64,000 nt of DNA from Acanthopleura granulata. Lineage: Eukaryota; Mollusca; Polyplacophora; Chitonida; Chitonidae. The stretch lies in NCBI GenBank assembly GCA_016165875.1, contig JABBOT010000004.1:14881672-14945671 (forward strand), given 5' to 3'. Positions 38,301 to 50,821 of this stretch are shown one piece after another. The position numbers and the translations under genes were made by a program. Positions within the stretch are counted from its first letter, which is position 1; the number at the start of each line of letters is the position of its first letter. The notes under the pieces are model-generated. The model ran no database searches and was not told the DNA's origin. It saw only the letters and a list, made by a program, of their open reading frames with translations.

Positions 38301-39436
38301 TAACTTCAGTGAAAGCTGGATATTTAACTGTACAATCCGAACTGCAGGTTTATTACCATTCCCATTGAATGATAATATATATAAAAGAAGAAATAAAAAG
38401 AAATTATGATTTTCATAATTTTCTTTGATTAGAACAGGCTTTGATCGGCATTGATTAACCACAGACACCAACGATCTACACACCTCATCTATGATGAGTT
38501 ACTTCCCTTGTGTCAGAAGACTATCTCAGAGGAAAGGTTAGAGGACGTATGAAATGTAACTGTGAAATAATGACTCAACATTCAAGCTAATATGAAAAAC
38601 AAATATGAAAAAGTTGAAAACTATTATTTTTCACTTACATGCATATTTGTTAAACTGACTGAACACACTATGGTACATGTTCATGCCGATTTTCACTTAG
38701 TACTGTCGAATTTCACATCATGTGTGAGTCATTCGCAAATGCAGAAGTACAGGATTTGACTCCCTCTGCTGTTCATACCCCAATAGTTCTTTTGACGGTG
38801 GCCAAGCTCATTAATAGCCAGGCTGCATGCTGACAACTCATGAAAGCTTATGTTTTGCGCTGTTTTTACAACTTAAAAAGAAGGCAAAGGCAAAAAAAAA
38901 AAAAAATTTGCCCTGCTACATGCTAAGGCATGCCAAGTAATCTGAACACCACATCAGTAACCATTATAAATCTTTTCATCTGTTCTTGGTCATTTAATGT
39001 TGTGCATGAGTGGTGTAACATTACATTTCATTACAAAACTTGAAATCTGAAGGCAGTGATGAATCTTACTCATGAGTACAACTCCCCTTAAATTTACTTA
39101 ACAAATTAGATGTTAATATGCCATATCATAGTTTTACTTAAACTGCTCCTTGAAGTAATTAATATCAACAAAATCTGCTGAATTTATGATGCACTTCTTG
39201 TAGCATGTTTGGTGACCTATTCTCTAACTTTGTGGTCATGGTGAAAAAACAACATATTATTATCTGACTAGATTAACTCATTATGGTAAATACCATGGTG
39301 CCTTATCCATTGAATTCACAATATCCACTTGATTAATGGGTACTGTGTGTTGCATACACCAACTTGGACACTGACTGGGCCAGTAGAACAGAGAAAAACT
39401 GGACTGTAGCAAAAAGGTTAACCACACACAGACATA
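32351..39436. other. Long non-coding stretch
   Basis: No exon is supported in 7 kb. Seen: an 11-C run at 36384-36394, several A runs (for example 36766-36775 and 38891-38905), and many AT-rich chance frames of 60-110 codons. The 110-codon plus frame at 36167-36499 has no recognisable domain. Confidence 0.4.
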
Positions 39437-39655
39437 CCCTAAATGACTAAAAATTTCACCCCAAAAGGTGCAGTTTTAGAGGCAAAAGTAATATGACAAA
39501 GTATTATTTTTGGCATTAAAACATACATTTTCCCTGTAAAATAGCATACCACCTTCCAAACAAACCTCAAAACACCTTTCTAAAATCAACTGAACTCTCT
39601 GAATCACGAAAAAAGGAGCAACTTTGTCATGGACTTAATTATAGGTCGATTAGGG
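39437..39655 (+). mobile_element. MITE copy 2
   Basis: A 219-bp copy of the family seen at 4401-4617. It starts CCCTAAATGAC and ends GATTAGGG, with TA directly outside both ends (39435-39436, 39656-39657). The internal block CCTTCCAAACAAACCTCAAA is shared with copy 1. Same orientation as the other two copies. Confidence 0.8.
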
Positions 39656-40819
39656 TATGTTCCTTCAAAACATAATTAATTCCTTTCTGTTGAATTAAAA
39701 TTATTACCTGCCTTGAATGCTGTGTGTTGCTTACATAATGTTTGGAAAAGCCTGTGCCAGTTACTACCGTTAGGTAAAACTGGGCCTCAACAAAATTAAT
39801 GTATTCTCAAAGGTTACAAATATCACACATTTCACAAAGGTTTCAAGTATTTCAAGTTGTTGGTTCAAATATCCAAACTTGAACTGAAGTTCATTTTCAT
39901 CTAATGTACGCACAGACCAAATCAATAAAACTGCACTTGTCAAATACTTAATCCACCAGCCCTAAGCTCCCTCCAAAAAACAGCAAACCACTGAGCATTT
40001 CTTCATGATGTGTCAGAGATCTTACAACATACATGTATTTACTTTTTATTTGGAATGTTTATGAAAGTTCTGTTCAAATTCCCTCCAAAAAAACATGACA
40101 CACATCAAAAACTACATGGCACAGAGCAAATATTTTTTTCTTGACACATTGTTACCACATGACCTCAACGTTAAAGCATTTGCTTCATTAATGAGTGCTA
40201 AAGCATCTAATGCATTTTTTTTCCTTGCATGTTAATATGTACATGCAAAAAATTGTGCGTAGTAAACTATGTTCTCTCAAGTCTTCACTGTCTAATCATG
40301 TACATGTATAACAAGATGTTACTTTACTTGTACATATATGTGCTGTACCTATTCTGATTCACCAAGTAACTTATCACCATGGATCAGTATGGCAGTTCAA
40401 AACCAAGGCTTTTTCAACATAAAACTTTCAAAGGCACTGCACCTTTACACAATAAGACAAAAAGTGTATTTTTAACATCCCTGTGACATTTCAGCAAAGG
40501 AGAGTCACATACACCAACTTATCAGGACTATTATCTACCCAAGCAATCTTACTTCCAGCACCTAAGCCACCCTTAAAAATATGTACATTGGGCCAATTCT
40601 GACCGACCTTCATCTGAAGGGCTCTACTCAGAAGTTTTATTGGTATTTTGATAACAGTTTCTTTTTTTTTCAATTTTTTTTTCTCAGTTTCATCATTTCT
40701 TTAAACTCCCTACCTATTTCAAGAGCCAGAATAAAGAAAAAGAACTCCCTTCCAACTGACACTATTTTTTCTCACAGAGTCGGGGTACACCCAATAAATA
40801 GATGCTTACCAGCTGGGGG
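39656..40819. other. Non-coding stretch; nothing specific seen
   Basis: AT-rich with TACATGTA words. No exon or RNA gene recognised. Confidence 0.4.
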
Positions 40820-40890
40820 ATTTCCCTTCAATCTAGTGATAGAAACATGGACTCTAAACCCAGAGATCTTTGGTTCAAATCCACTTAAAG
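40820..40890 (+). mobile_element. tRNA-like remnant (SINE head)
   Basis: TCTAGTGATAGAAACATGG resembles an A box region. It is followed by an anticodon-arm-like piece and then a perfect B box, GGTTCAAATCC (about 40871-40881). The acceptor stem does not pair, so this is a decayed tRNA-derived element, not a tRNA gene. Confidence 0.5.
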
Positions 40891-42879
40891 TTTTTAATTA
40901 AATAACAATGTAAAATGATGTTCAGTTTGCCCTCCCAAATGTACATGAGAAATGAACTTAAATAAAACTGATGTTATTGCCATCCATGTACATGCCAGTA
41001 CCATTGAGTTTGATGAAAAGACATCTATACTGCTTTCAGTTTGTAAACGGATCTTGATATTAAAACTGCCTTCCTTTCACAACTCTGCTCCCGATATGTT
41101 CCTGGATACAATAGTAGTATTTGAAAATGTACAGCTGTAGCTATGGATGGAACAGAAAATTAAACATGACCACAGATTCCCCCAGTATTTGTTGTAACAC
41201 CAAAGAATCCAGCTGACAATCCACAAACAAACCCAGTCATACACAACAGAAGTGATAATCATATTCATTTCGTCTGAATAGAACAGTCTGAATAGAACCA
41301 TTCTCCCAGCAGGCCACACTCTAATGTTTATACACCAAACAATGCTAAAACTGAGAGATTTATTTCCTGATTTTTAAGAGTGTTATACTCAAGGGCTACC
41401 CATACGTCACTGGGAAGAAAAAAAGAGAAGACAGAGCAAGGGAGACAATAAGATTAAATCTGTGAGACAATGGTGTCAGGACAGATGGTGGACATGTCTA
41501 AAGCAAACAGCTACATGTATTATTTGATGGCTGAGATAAAGTAATGGTCAATATGACCTGTCAGACTCAGCAGACAAAAAAATTATTTATGGGATATCTG
41601 GGTCAAAATGGTGAAAATGGACAGCCAACAATGTGGTAACTGACACCTTGTCTTTCTCTTTTCCCACTTCACAAAATGCTGCTTATGAAGATTTCGAATC
41701 GCATCTGACGTATACCCATGATTATAGTATACATGTGTTTAAGAATAAATGTAACCTTAAGCATGATTAGCATTAGCTCTTGCATAAATATAAATACACT
41801 TTCCGTTTATTAACCTATTTTTCATGTTTCAGTGAAAACGGGTTTCTACTTCTACATTGGTTTTGCTGGAATGTTATCTGTATGTAATGACAGACTAAAA
41901 ATATGTGGGTTAACCTTCTCCAAATGACAGGCCAGTCTTAAGCAAAAAATAGGCATACACTGAAACATTTTAACTGATTTGGTGAAAACTTCATTTTATT
42001 CCCTACTTTATGGTGTTTTGTTATTTTAATGCTTTCACCTGTTTATTAAATTATGTATTCCACTTCTCATATCAATTTCCCACTGAAATGGCCACTGTCA
42101 ACACAGCATTTAGTTTATTGCTTTCTGATGACATTTTCTAACTAATCAGCACTTACAGCATTCACGGAAAAGATTTTTCTTGAGGTCGAGAATTATATAA
42201 TTGAACGGAAGAAAACCCTATGACAGTTCCTCATATTTGGGGGGGGGGGGGTTCAGTGACAGGTAATTTTTTTTATTTTATTTTTTTCCCAGTAAATGTG
42301 CTTGAATAAGCTTAGTCTCATTGCATATACCTGACAACATTTTTCAACTGTTTATTCACAAGTCTTATATTAAGTTGAAAAAAAAAAAAGAACTGTATAA
42401 GCATTGACTAATTTATATAGCACAATATATAGCTGTTATTTCAAGGTATATAAAGTCTATCCTATAACACTCTTTCATGGTAATGTTCCAATCATAAATC
42501 TGTGCTAGGTCTGCACGTAGCAGAAATAATGCTTGGGTGATGGCGTGTTTGTTCTGGACTGCAGAGTGTACTGTACCCTATAATATTGGCCTTCATGTGT
42601 ACATGTAGTGTAACAAGCAGACATCCATAGCTATCCATTGAAAGACTAAAATGTGTACTAACTAATAGTTTACTAAATGGAGTATGCAATAAAGTATACG
42701 AAGCTATGGGTGATGTGATCAGGGCAAAGCACTAAGAGTGTCAAAATACTGTTGCGATACATATGGGTTATTACACTGCAGAATAGCTGTCAGAAAGACT
42801 TTTGAAATTTGAATACTGAAGTCGAAACTAAATTTCAGCATACATAACAACAGTTTGCCTTGTCAGTAATTTACAGTGC
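40891..42879. other. Non-coding stretch upstream of the divergent promoter candidate
   Basis: AT-rich, with a 13-G run at 42239-42251 next to a T-rich tract and a 12-A run at about 42379. No exon recognised. Confidence 0.4.
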
Positions 42880-42927
42880 ACCTTGCGTGTGTCCAACATA
42901 CAGGTTTCGCCTTAACAAACGACTTAC

Positions 42928-43010
42928 GTTCAATTCAAACAAGTCTGTTCATACATTTCTCAATGACAAAGACATGTTTAAAAAGTCAAGGTGCCCGCCT
43001 CACGCTGCTT
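42928..43010 (-). other. Candidate non-coding first exon, minus strand
   Basis: Bounded on its 3' side by the donor GTAAGTC at 42927-42921; the start is only approximate. It could be the first 5' UTR exon of plexin, which would make the following intron about 41 kb. It holds only a very short upstream open frame. Confidence 0.35.
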
Positions 43011-43034
43011 CCGCTTAGGATTGCGCATGTGCGT

Positions 43035-43137
43035 TCCACTTTAGATGTTTTTCATTTGACGGCGAGTGTTGGGGTATACATGTACTTCATGTCAGTTGTT
43101 TTAAATTTGGTTCATTCATCGCAGTCCATTTATTTGG
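43035..43137 (+). other. Candidate non-coding first exon, plus strand
   Basis: Ends at the strong donor GTGAGTATG beginning at 43138. It starts just past the NRF1-like site, and the start is approximate. The downstream gene is not identified, because no coding exon is recognisable to 64000. Confidence 0.35.
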
Positions 43138-43140
43138 GTG

Positions 43141-44489
43141 AGTATGCATGAAAACTGGTACATCCCATAGGCAAAATGGGTCTCTATGGACGATCCACGG
43201 CTATTATATATCCATAATAACAAGATTTTCTTTCCCTTTTAGCCAGTCTGTCAGTTATGGTGACGGGTCCAGAGAGCACATGTACACTGTACGTAGGCCT
43301 GCATTGTATAAATGAGATCTCCACTGAAACATGTTTTGAGCGAGTTAGTGTCAAAAGACATGTAATATATATATATGTATACAGAGAGAGAGAGAGGCAT
43401 AGGCCCTTACAATTGTTTCTCTACACAGCATAATGTGAAGTCACCTCAACCTGACTTATCTGTCATTGTGTACATTAACCAACGTTAAATAATCTGTTAA
43501 TATAGTAGACAGCTTATAAAATACACATGTATATCAGTATTGAAATATATGTGGTATCATACATGCAACGATAAAAATATTAAGATTTTTTTTCTTGTTC
43601 AAAACTCAGGATTAACCAATTGTGAATAATACATCAAACATAAACACAAGTATGCTAATACTATTATTATTACCAGTATTCGTAGCTAATCCTGACAGGA
43701 TTGTTAGGCCTACATGTGTTTGTAAATGAATTACATAAAACAATCATTTACATTGCCTAAGGGATACATGGCCAAGTGCATGGATGGTTTACATATGCCT
43801 AATGGAATTAGATGATTTGTATCAACAGATAACTGTTAGTGACAATGCCTGGTACTATATATATCAGAGTGTGTGGTATGTTATGTGTATGAACAAAATT
43901 CCTCAACCTTTTTCACATATGAAGGTAGGTCTGTAGTGTGACTTATGCACCTTTTTATTTTGAGTTCAGAGACAACATTGGTACGTTGGTTGAATTGGCC
44001 AATTTCAGAGCTTCACGAAAAGTATTTTTTTATCAGCTATTCTACAGAGAGTAATGCTATCAGAATATATATAGGCCTATATATTCTTGAATAAACATCT
44101 TGCGAAAGTATGAAAAGGTTACCCCTAACCACATCATACTATGAGCTCAAGAAGGGGCTATACTATATAGAGTTAAAAACATACTACTTTTCGACATCCA
44201 AACATCATTAACAATCTTGTTTATGAGAATAAGCTGGTTATATTGTCTTCTAGCTAGTTCATTTGTAACCAGTATGTGCATGCATGTAGCACAGAGTATC
44301 ATATCTATATGTGATGGGTTTGGGCCCTCAACTTAGACCTACAGGTTACTTGTCAATACTTACTAATTACCATTGTGAATGCTCAACTTGTGGTCATATA
44401 ATATGTGAATTAAGTCTACCTGTGCAAGGGACCTGTGTAACTGAGAGGGTTAGCGCCCAAGAGCACCACAATTCGGTTGATGAGTTCAA
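43141..44489. other. Non-coding stretch with AT and GA microsatellite
   Basis: The microsatellite (AT)n-(GA)n lies at about 43364-43396. By inspection the plus strand leans toward T+G. The region before 44490 (about 44420-44489) may be the decayed 5' half of the SINE that follows. Confidence 0.4.
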
Positions 44490-44579
44490 GGTTTTCTCCC
44501 ACCATAATGCTGGCCAACATGGTATAAATGAAATATTCTTCAGTACAGCGTAAAACACCAATGAAATAAGTAAATAAAT
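44490..44579 (+). mobile_element. SINE 3' end, copy 1
   Basis: It reads GGTTTTCTCCCACCATAATG, then GTATAAATGAAATATTC, GCGTAAAACACCAAT and a TAAATAAAT tail. This matches my memory of a tRNA-derived SINE tail widespread in mollusc genomes. A plausible but decayed body precedes it (GGTTGATGAGTTCAAGG at about 44475). Confidence 0.7.
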
Positions 44580-44974
44580 CTGCCTGTAGATCCATAGGCC
44601 AGTGCCAGATATTTATAATTTACATGAATATGACACACAGCTCTATCCTAGGCTGTCAGATTAGTTTACTTACAAATGTATGAGGGGTATTTGTTCTTTG
44701 TCATGTCCTCATCATAGTGCTGGGTTGAATGGCTGTTAAAAGTAAAAGGAAAAGAAAAAGAAATATGATGCTGTTTTAAAGCTTCCATTAGAATCATACC
44801 ATTTCATACCTTGTGACATGTCAGAATTTTCACTTTCCTAATCTCAATAAACAGAGATAAAAATTATTGATAGCTTCTTTTCAATACTGGTAAATAATGT
44901 AGCTGTTCATGCCCTTATGTACATGTACATTTCTGGATAAAGTACCTGGTTTGTATCATACCAAAGTGTGCTTG
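44580..44974. other. Non-coding stretch; nothing specific seen
   Basis: AT-rich spacer between the SINE tail and the GC-richer block at 45 kb. Confidence 0.35.
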
Positions 44975-45199
44975 TTACTTCCTCATTTGGCACTCAGCAT
45001 TGAGAGGGTAGAGCAAGGAAACAGGTCTGATCGGATTGGTGTCAGTGTAATGTGACTGGGTGGCGGCAGCACTTTGGCAGCATGGACTCGCCTTGCCACA
45101 CGGAGACCCAGTATATCTCCATTCTAATGACTCCTTGTCATCATATAACTGAAAAGTTGAGTAAGGCATAAAACACAAGTTTGTAGATATTACCTGCAT
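44975..45199 (-). other. GC-richer block, possible exon on the minus strand or regulatory element
   Basis: A minus-strand acceptor-like TTTTCAG near 45150 opens a frame reading LYDDKESLEWRYTGSP and onward for about 56 residues, with a Cys- and Ala-rich stretch. The possible closing donor (GAA|GTAACA) is weak. I recognise no family. It lies antisense to the inferred plus-strand transcript. It may equally be a non-coding element. Confidence 0.25.
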
Positions 45200-45590
45200 T
45201 TAATTCAGTTCAGAAAATACATGATGTTTACAAGAATTTAGAAGAACACTGATTTTATTATACCACACCTGTAGTAGCAGCTCAGTCTGAGAGGAGCAAT
45301 ATATGTAATATAATGCTAAGAGGTCTTCCTCCTGCATCATTTGTGCCTTGATGTAAATAGCAGCTTGGTGTTTGATTAGGCGAATTTAGTAGGCTGTAGA
45401 AAGCACCTGACCCAGCTTAGAAGAATTGATCAATAAACGTCCACAAATCTGTGCTTTAGTATAATGCTGAAATGATTTCTTTACAATGTTCTGCTCATAC
45501 TGAAATGGCTGTGGAGTCAGTTTAGCTTTTAGAATTTAATGACTGAAAACTTACCTTGGGTTACATATTATTGCAACTTCTACTCAAGTT
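45200..45590. other. Non-coding stretch; nothing specific seen
   Basis: AT-rich sequence up to the next SINE tail. Confidence 0.35.
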
Positions 45591-45682
45591 GTGCGGTTTC
45601 CTCCCACCATAATCCTGGATGCCGTCGTATAAGTGAAAAATTCTTGAGTATGACATAAGAAACCAATCCAATAAATAAATTA
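45591..45682 (+). mobile_element. SINE 3' end, copy 2
   Basis: GTGCGGTTTCCTCCCACCAT, then GCCGTCGTATAAGTGAAAAA, TTCTTGAGTATGACATAAG and AATAAATAAAT. It has the same order of blocks as the copy at 44490-44579. No tRNA head can be found upstream. Confidence 0.75.
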
Positions 45683-48600
45683 ATCTGCTGAAATTGCCCA
45701 AAAGTGTGATGAAATTTTTTCCCCAATCATATATTTTAATGATGCAAAAACATCATTTGTTCACACAAATGACAACATATTTCTTATTTTCATATAAAAA
45801 GTAAACCTTGTTTAAGGTTGACATGACACTTGTAGGCTGTTTTTTTTTTCACCATGTTTGGCTTTGAGGATACTAAAATTTGATAATATTTTTTGTTATT
45901 TCACATTCTCACATCTTTCCTATCACTTAAACATGAAAATTAAAGCTGAACTGAAATATGTTAAAGGTAGTTGTGTAATTTTTTTAGTTCCCCATACTAG
46001 GGTGATTTATTTCACTGAGGGGCATTACTTTGGATTATCATTATATTTCTCTGGTAAATGTATATTGTCTCCTGTTATAAGCTGTGCATGGCTGCACGTG
46101 CATGCTACCCATGCAAGCATGGTAGACTTTATATACCTGCTAACAAAAACAACTGCCTTAATCACTTCACTGGGGTGTTACTGGGGAGGGATTTATAAAC
46201 GCATTCCACCAGGTTTTACTCAGGACTTTCAAGATAAAATAACAATTTACACATTCATGGAGCATAATAAATGTCAGTAGATATACCAGGCATTTTATTA
46301 CTGGTACCTTACACTTCAAGGTATTAATGCCACCTGTATTGGTGTTGCTAAACTGGGTTACAATCTAGCCTGGTACATCTAAAGAGCATGCTGTCATTTA
46401 ACTCACTGGTACCTAACAAATGCTCAAGTTCATTAAATAAACTGATAATTAAAACTCTAATGGAGATTTTAAGATAATGATAGGCTGTTGGTATTTTGTT
46501 AGATGTATGTGTGGCATTTATTATTGGTGAAAGAAAGATAAATATCTGAAGAATAACAGAGCTATAAATTGCATATGTCTAGCGACTCAGTGCTGTGAGA
46601 CTATTGTATCAATCTACAACATTGTATTTTTATCGGAAACAGTGTGTTTATCATCATTAAAAATCTGTAGGACCATTTTTTTGGTGTAAATACCACACTG
46701 CATGTGGGCAATAAAAATTTGCAAATTTTGAAAATCGTCAACAATTTAGCATTTTAAAAACTTTCTGTTTATTTTCATTAATATTAAAGTTAGATAAATT
46801 TTAAAAGTTTGAACTCATTGGTGATATAGCTTCCAGAATATACAGATATGACCATATTTAATCAATATTTCGGGCTACATAAGACAAAATGTGAAATTTG
46901 GCTCACAAAGGGTTACAGTGTTGTTAATATTTGGAGTACAAATTTAAGTTGTCTTTATACAAGTAATAACAGTGTACTTTTCCCATTACCATTATTGTTA
47001 TTATTATATTTTTAGTACCACTGTCAGGTTACAGAAACTTTAGTGAATGATCTAAAGGCAACTGTTTTGAAACTTGTGCTGAATAGTTTTTGTGGAATAC
47101 TGTTATGACTAGTTACACTTGAGAGAGCATGAGTATGGAGTTTCTACTGGATGGCAAACCCTTTAATGGTCCAGGCTAAGTGGTGAGCCATGCTCTCCAT
47201 TGTGCTCTGGTGGGTTTTTCTTCCTTTTATTGTAAGGTTGTAAATCGCACGCCAGTCACATGATATGAGAGAGTTCATTGAGCTTGGCTGGAGTTTAAGA
47301 GGATCTCTGTAACATGCTACAAGCTGCTTTGACTCTGACAACAATGGCCTTGCTAGTGTCACTGGTGGAGCAACATGGAGATTGAGGCTAGATAAAGTAT
47401 ACAGAGATAAACAAGATTGCTCCTTCCCAATCCCACCTCCATCCTGGCATGAAAAAATAACACAAAAACACTTTATGTCTCATTTTCATGTAACATGTAA
47501 TTCGTGAGTAAAAGGATTTAAACCAGATAATGAGACGACAATTAATGTGGCACAACAAAAAAAATATATGTGTGATTATGAAACTGAAAACATGTTCAGG
47601 TATATACATGTATATATCGGGTTTTCAGAATACGGAAATCTTCTGTGGATAAGAACTACATGTGCAACATTGTATTTATAGGAAATATACACCTCTAAAC
47701 TAATGAAATAGAAATCAGTACATGCAATGTTTATAGTTCCGGTATTCAGGGAATGAGGACGTCATACAAATCACTTACTGGGAGATGGGTATCAAACATG
47801 CATGCAGAATCATTAGAATGGTTTCCTGCTTTTAAGCTGTGTTGTCTATAAATCATGCAGGAAAGAATGTCTTAGGAAACAATTTACTTGCTTTCTTATA
47901 AATCTTTTCAATTACAAGCTCAGCCTGAGCATGAAGCAAATCACATGCATCATGTGTCATGAATCGTACATGCAAATGTTGCAAGACGATACAGAGAAGA
48001 ATGGAGTAGATGTCATTCTCTTTATATAGTATTTCTTGTAATTTGGCTAAGTTAATTTCCTTTTGCAATGCCGCTTCTAAAGTAGTATTGATTTCCTTAT
48101 CACAGTCATCTGTCCATTAGTTCTGTTATGGAAATATATTAACATGGCAAACCTAGTAATGATATCTTGGGTTATCAAACACCATGTATAGCCTTGTATG
48201 TAGAAAGCCTGTGAGGTCTTTTGGGTCATATCAATCTTTCTTCGCTTTTCTTATCCAGCCTAACCCATGAATAATCTAGTAAATATTGTGCGATGTGTTA
48301 GCAACGAAGTTGGGAGCTGAAAGTGTAGAGAGAAGAGAGCTGCTATATGCTGAGGTCATGGGTTATGCATGTAACAGAAAGGCCTAGAGATATGGTCTAT
48401 AGAAGAGAGCTTGTTCCCACGGTCTGCCACAGGTTCTGTACCATTTGCCCTCAGCTGTAAGGCTTACCCACTGACACACCCTATACATCTTCAAGTTGTG
48501 GATAAATTTATAGATGACATAAGCCAGTGAGTCTTAAAGTGCAAAATGGTTGCAGTGTTTGAAAAGCTTATACTAGTACTATTCATATCTCAGTGTAAGG

Positions 48601-50399
48601 AGCATTTTCATCTTGACACTCTGCGTGGAAGAATGTGCAAGTAAATGCGCATGAGATTTCATTGGTAATAAAGAATGAAGTTCCACCTGTAAGAAGGGCT
48701 GGGGACCTTTTTAAAGGAAGCTTGAAGTTTTATGCTGACTTCGAAATGAAGATGCCTTATTTGCACTTTTTCTCCTATTCTATATCTGTTGCTTGATTAA
48801 ATTTTATCAGAATAGGGTTTCTCAGAGACGCTTGAGGCACCTTCTTCCCCCCTAGGCTATAGATATGGTGAGAGGTTTTTTTTCGGTTATCCGTTCATTA
48901 ACAATCTTGTCAACTCTGGTTACTCCCTTATTTACCTGTTACATAGATCTATCTCACTACATGGAAGTATTTCCGAATTGACAGGTAAAACAAGTCTTCA
49001 CAAACATTAACTTTGGCGTGTGTAGCTGTCTGGTCATTGACACCTGAAGTGTGCATTAGGTGTCTATTTTTGATCCCTTTCCTCTTGGATAGGCTCACTT
49101 TGGGGGACAGGAATACTTACCAGGTATCAGCTTGTACAGGAAATGTGAAAAAAGGTGATAGCTGCCTGTAGTGGGGAGGTCTTGTTTCAAAAACTGGTTG
49201 TGAAAGTTTTCTTATGGATGTCCATCCTGTGTTTTCATTTAGGTGTGCATGTTAGTAAACAGGATGTTGGCTGGGCATGCTTGACTGCTCTAGTAAAGCT
49301 TGTCCTAGCTTTGAAGCACTGAATGCTCAGGTTAGACCCCACACCATCCTATTGTCTTAATACTGGTACATGTAACTTCAGAAGTAAACAGATCTAAGAT
49401 ATTTCCATTTTTCAATCCTTTTGTTAAAGGGTTTTTTTTTTAATTTGCACACTTTGGGTAAAGTTCAGTGTTGCATTGAAGATCTGTCTACATGTGTACT
49501 TATTTAAAGTATGAAGATTTTGGTGTGTTTTGTAATACTATATATATGCAGAAAATATAAGACAAATTAGTTCTTTCAGGTAGTAGCAGTTATGTGTTTG
49601 TGTTTTTTTAGTGTATACTCAAATATGCAGGTATGTGTTTTTGAAAGTTTGTATACATGCTTACAGGCACATTTATACGAAAAAATTTTTTGCACTAGCT
49701 TGAGAAATTCAGATTAAAGGATGTAATTTAGAACTTAGTTAATGGAATTACCAAGCAAACCTTTTTCACTTGTGTGAAGCATTTTGGCAATCTTGAAATT
49801 TGTATTGATTGTAAACTTCCAGTCTCTGTCCATTCAGGATAATAAACACAAATGTATTGATTACAGGACGATTAGGTGACTCCCACTTAGACGGATTGGA
49901 AGTATGTATTTAAATGCACACATGTACATATGACATAGTGTGTAATATCTGTAATAACATGCCCTATTAACATTCATATAATAACTCGAGGCACATTAGC
50001 TCACTTATTAGTAGATTCTGCTAGTATTTAATGTTTTATTATGTACAATTTACTAGCACTAAATAAATGCATACACACATGTGTATACACCAGTACAAAT
50101 ATATATGTAGCAGTAGATAGGGAAAGCATAATAGACAAGCGCACAACCTGTACAAAGCTCAATTATGATACAGTCTGGTGGGATGTGTGAAAGCCTGGAC
50201 TCAACATCACTGCATAGTGAACAAATATATTAAATAGAGGAATGACACAGAACTGACAAAAGATCATTTTGGTTATTGACAGGGGACTACACAACATTGC
50301 ATTTTTTAACCCCAAACAAGAACAAAGCGATGAAATGGCCCAAGTTGCTTGGCTGTTCACAAAAACTATCAGACAGCCGCACTGGTGCATCTGTCTACT
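45683..50399. other. Long non-coding stretch, T+G-leaning plus strand
   Basis: No exon is supported. A 140-codon frame (45858-46280 plus) is the longest, but it is AT-driven and unrecognisable. A small palindrome TCATTTGT-TCAC-ACAAATGA lies at about 45752, and TGCACGTGCA at about 46093. Confidence 0.4.
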
Positions 50400-50760
50400 T
50401 AAATCAGATTTTATTACTTAGGGGTAAAATTTGCGAGAGATACGAAGCACAGCCGCCTCAGTTTTCCTCATCATTCATAAGTTATTCTCTCTGGGTGTAA
50501 CAGTAGCCGATACCAAGGAGGATGATCACTTAATGCGTGGAAGGCTTGTTGAATGGCAGTGCCACGGAGCTACTCTTCAAGCCCAATGGCCTATGAGTCA
50601 TGAAACGGCAACAATGAGGGCAGTTTGTGCTGATCAGGCTGGGGAGAGAGATGGTAGAGGGGCTCACCCCACTACAGAAGGCCCGGATGTTTGTCTGGGC
50701 CCTCGTCTGTAATCTTCTGCTTGTCGTGTGACCTTTGCCTTGTTTACGCTTCACTTGCAT
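50400..50760. promoter_or_regulatory. CpG-richer complex island (candidate regulatory element or lineage-specific exon)
   Basis: By eye I count about a dozen CpGs here against few in the flanks. A 93-codon plus frame (50431-50712) and a longer minus frame both stay open. Neither resembles a known domain and no good donor closes the plus frame. TGACCTTTGCC at about 50729 resembles a nuclear-receptor half site. Confidence 0.3.
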
Positions 50761-50768
50761 CAGTAATA

Positions 50769-50821
50769 AGAAAAAAAAAAGGAAAAAAAAAAAAGAAAGC
50801 CAAAAAAGAAGAAAAAAAAAA
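50769..50821. repeat. A/G purine tract
   Basis: Over 50 bp almost wholly A with scattered G on the plus strand. It sits directly beside the island at 50.4-50.76 kb. Confidence 0.8.

Larger units (their letters stand above)
42880..43140. promoter_or_regulatory. Divergent (bidirectional) promoter candidate
   Basis: About 12 CpGs in 250 bp within CpG-poor DNA. TGCGCATGTGCG at 43022-43033 is one base off the NRF1 consensus. CTTCCGCTT at 43008-43016 holds an ETS-type core on the minus strand. Good donors face outward on both sides: minus-strand AAC|GTAAGTC (exon end 42928) and plus-strand TGG|GTGAGTA (exon end 43137). By inspection, base skew switches from A+C on the left to T+G on the right around here. 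Together these suggest two transcripts leaving in opposite directions. Confidence 0.55.

Noticed and set aside
40820..40890. tRNA gene
   Set aside because: B box is perfect, but the acceptor stem does not pair; better explained as a SINE remnant.
45858..46280. 140-codon plus-strand open frame
   Set aside because: AT-driven residue make-up, no domain, no splice sites that fit; consistent with chance in AT-rich DNA.
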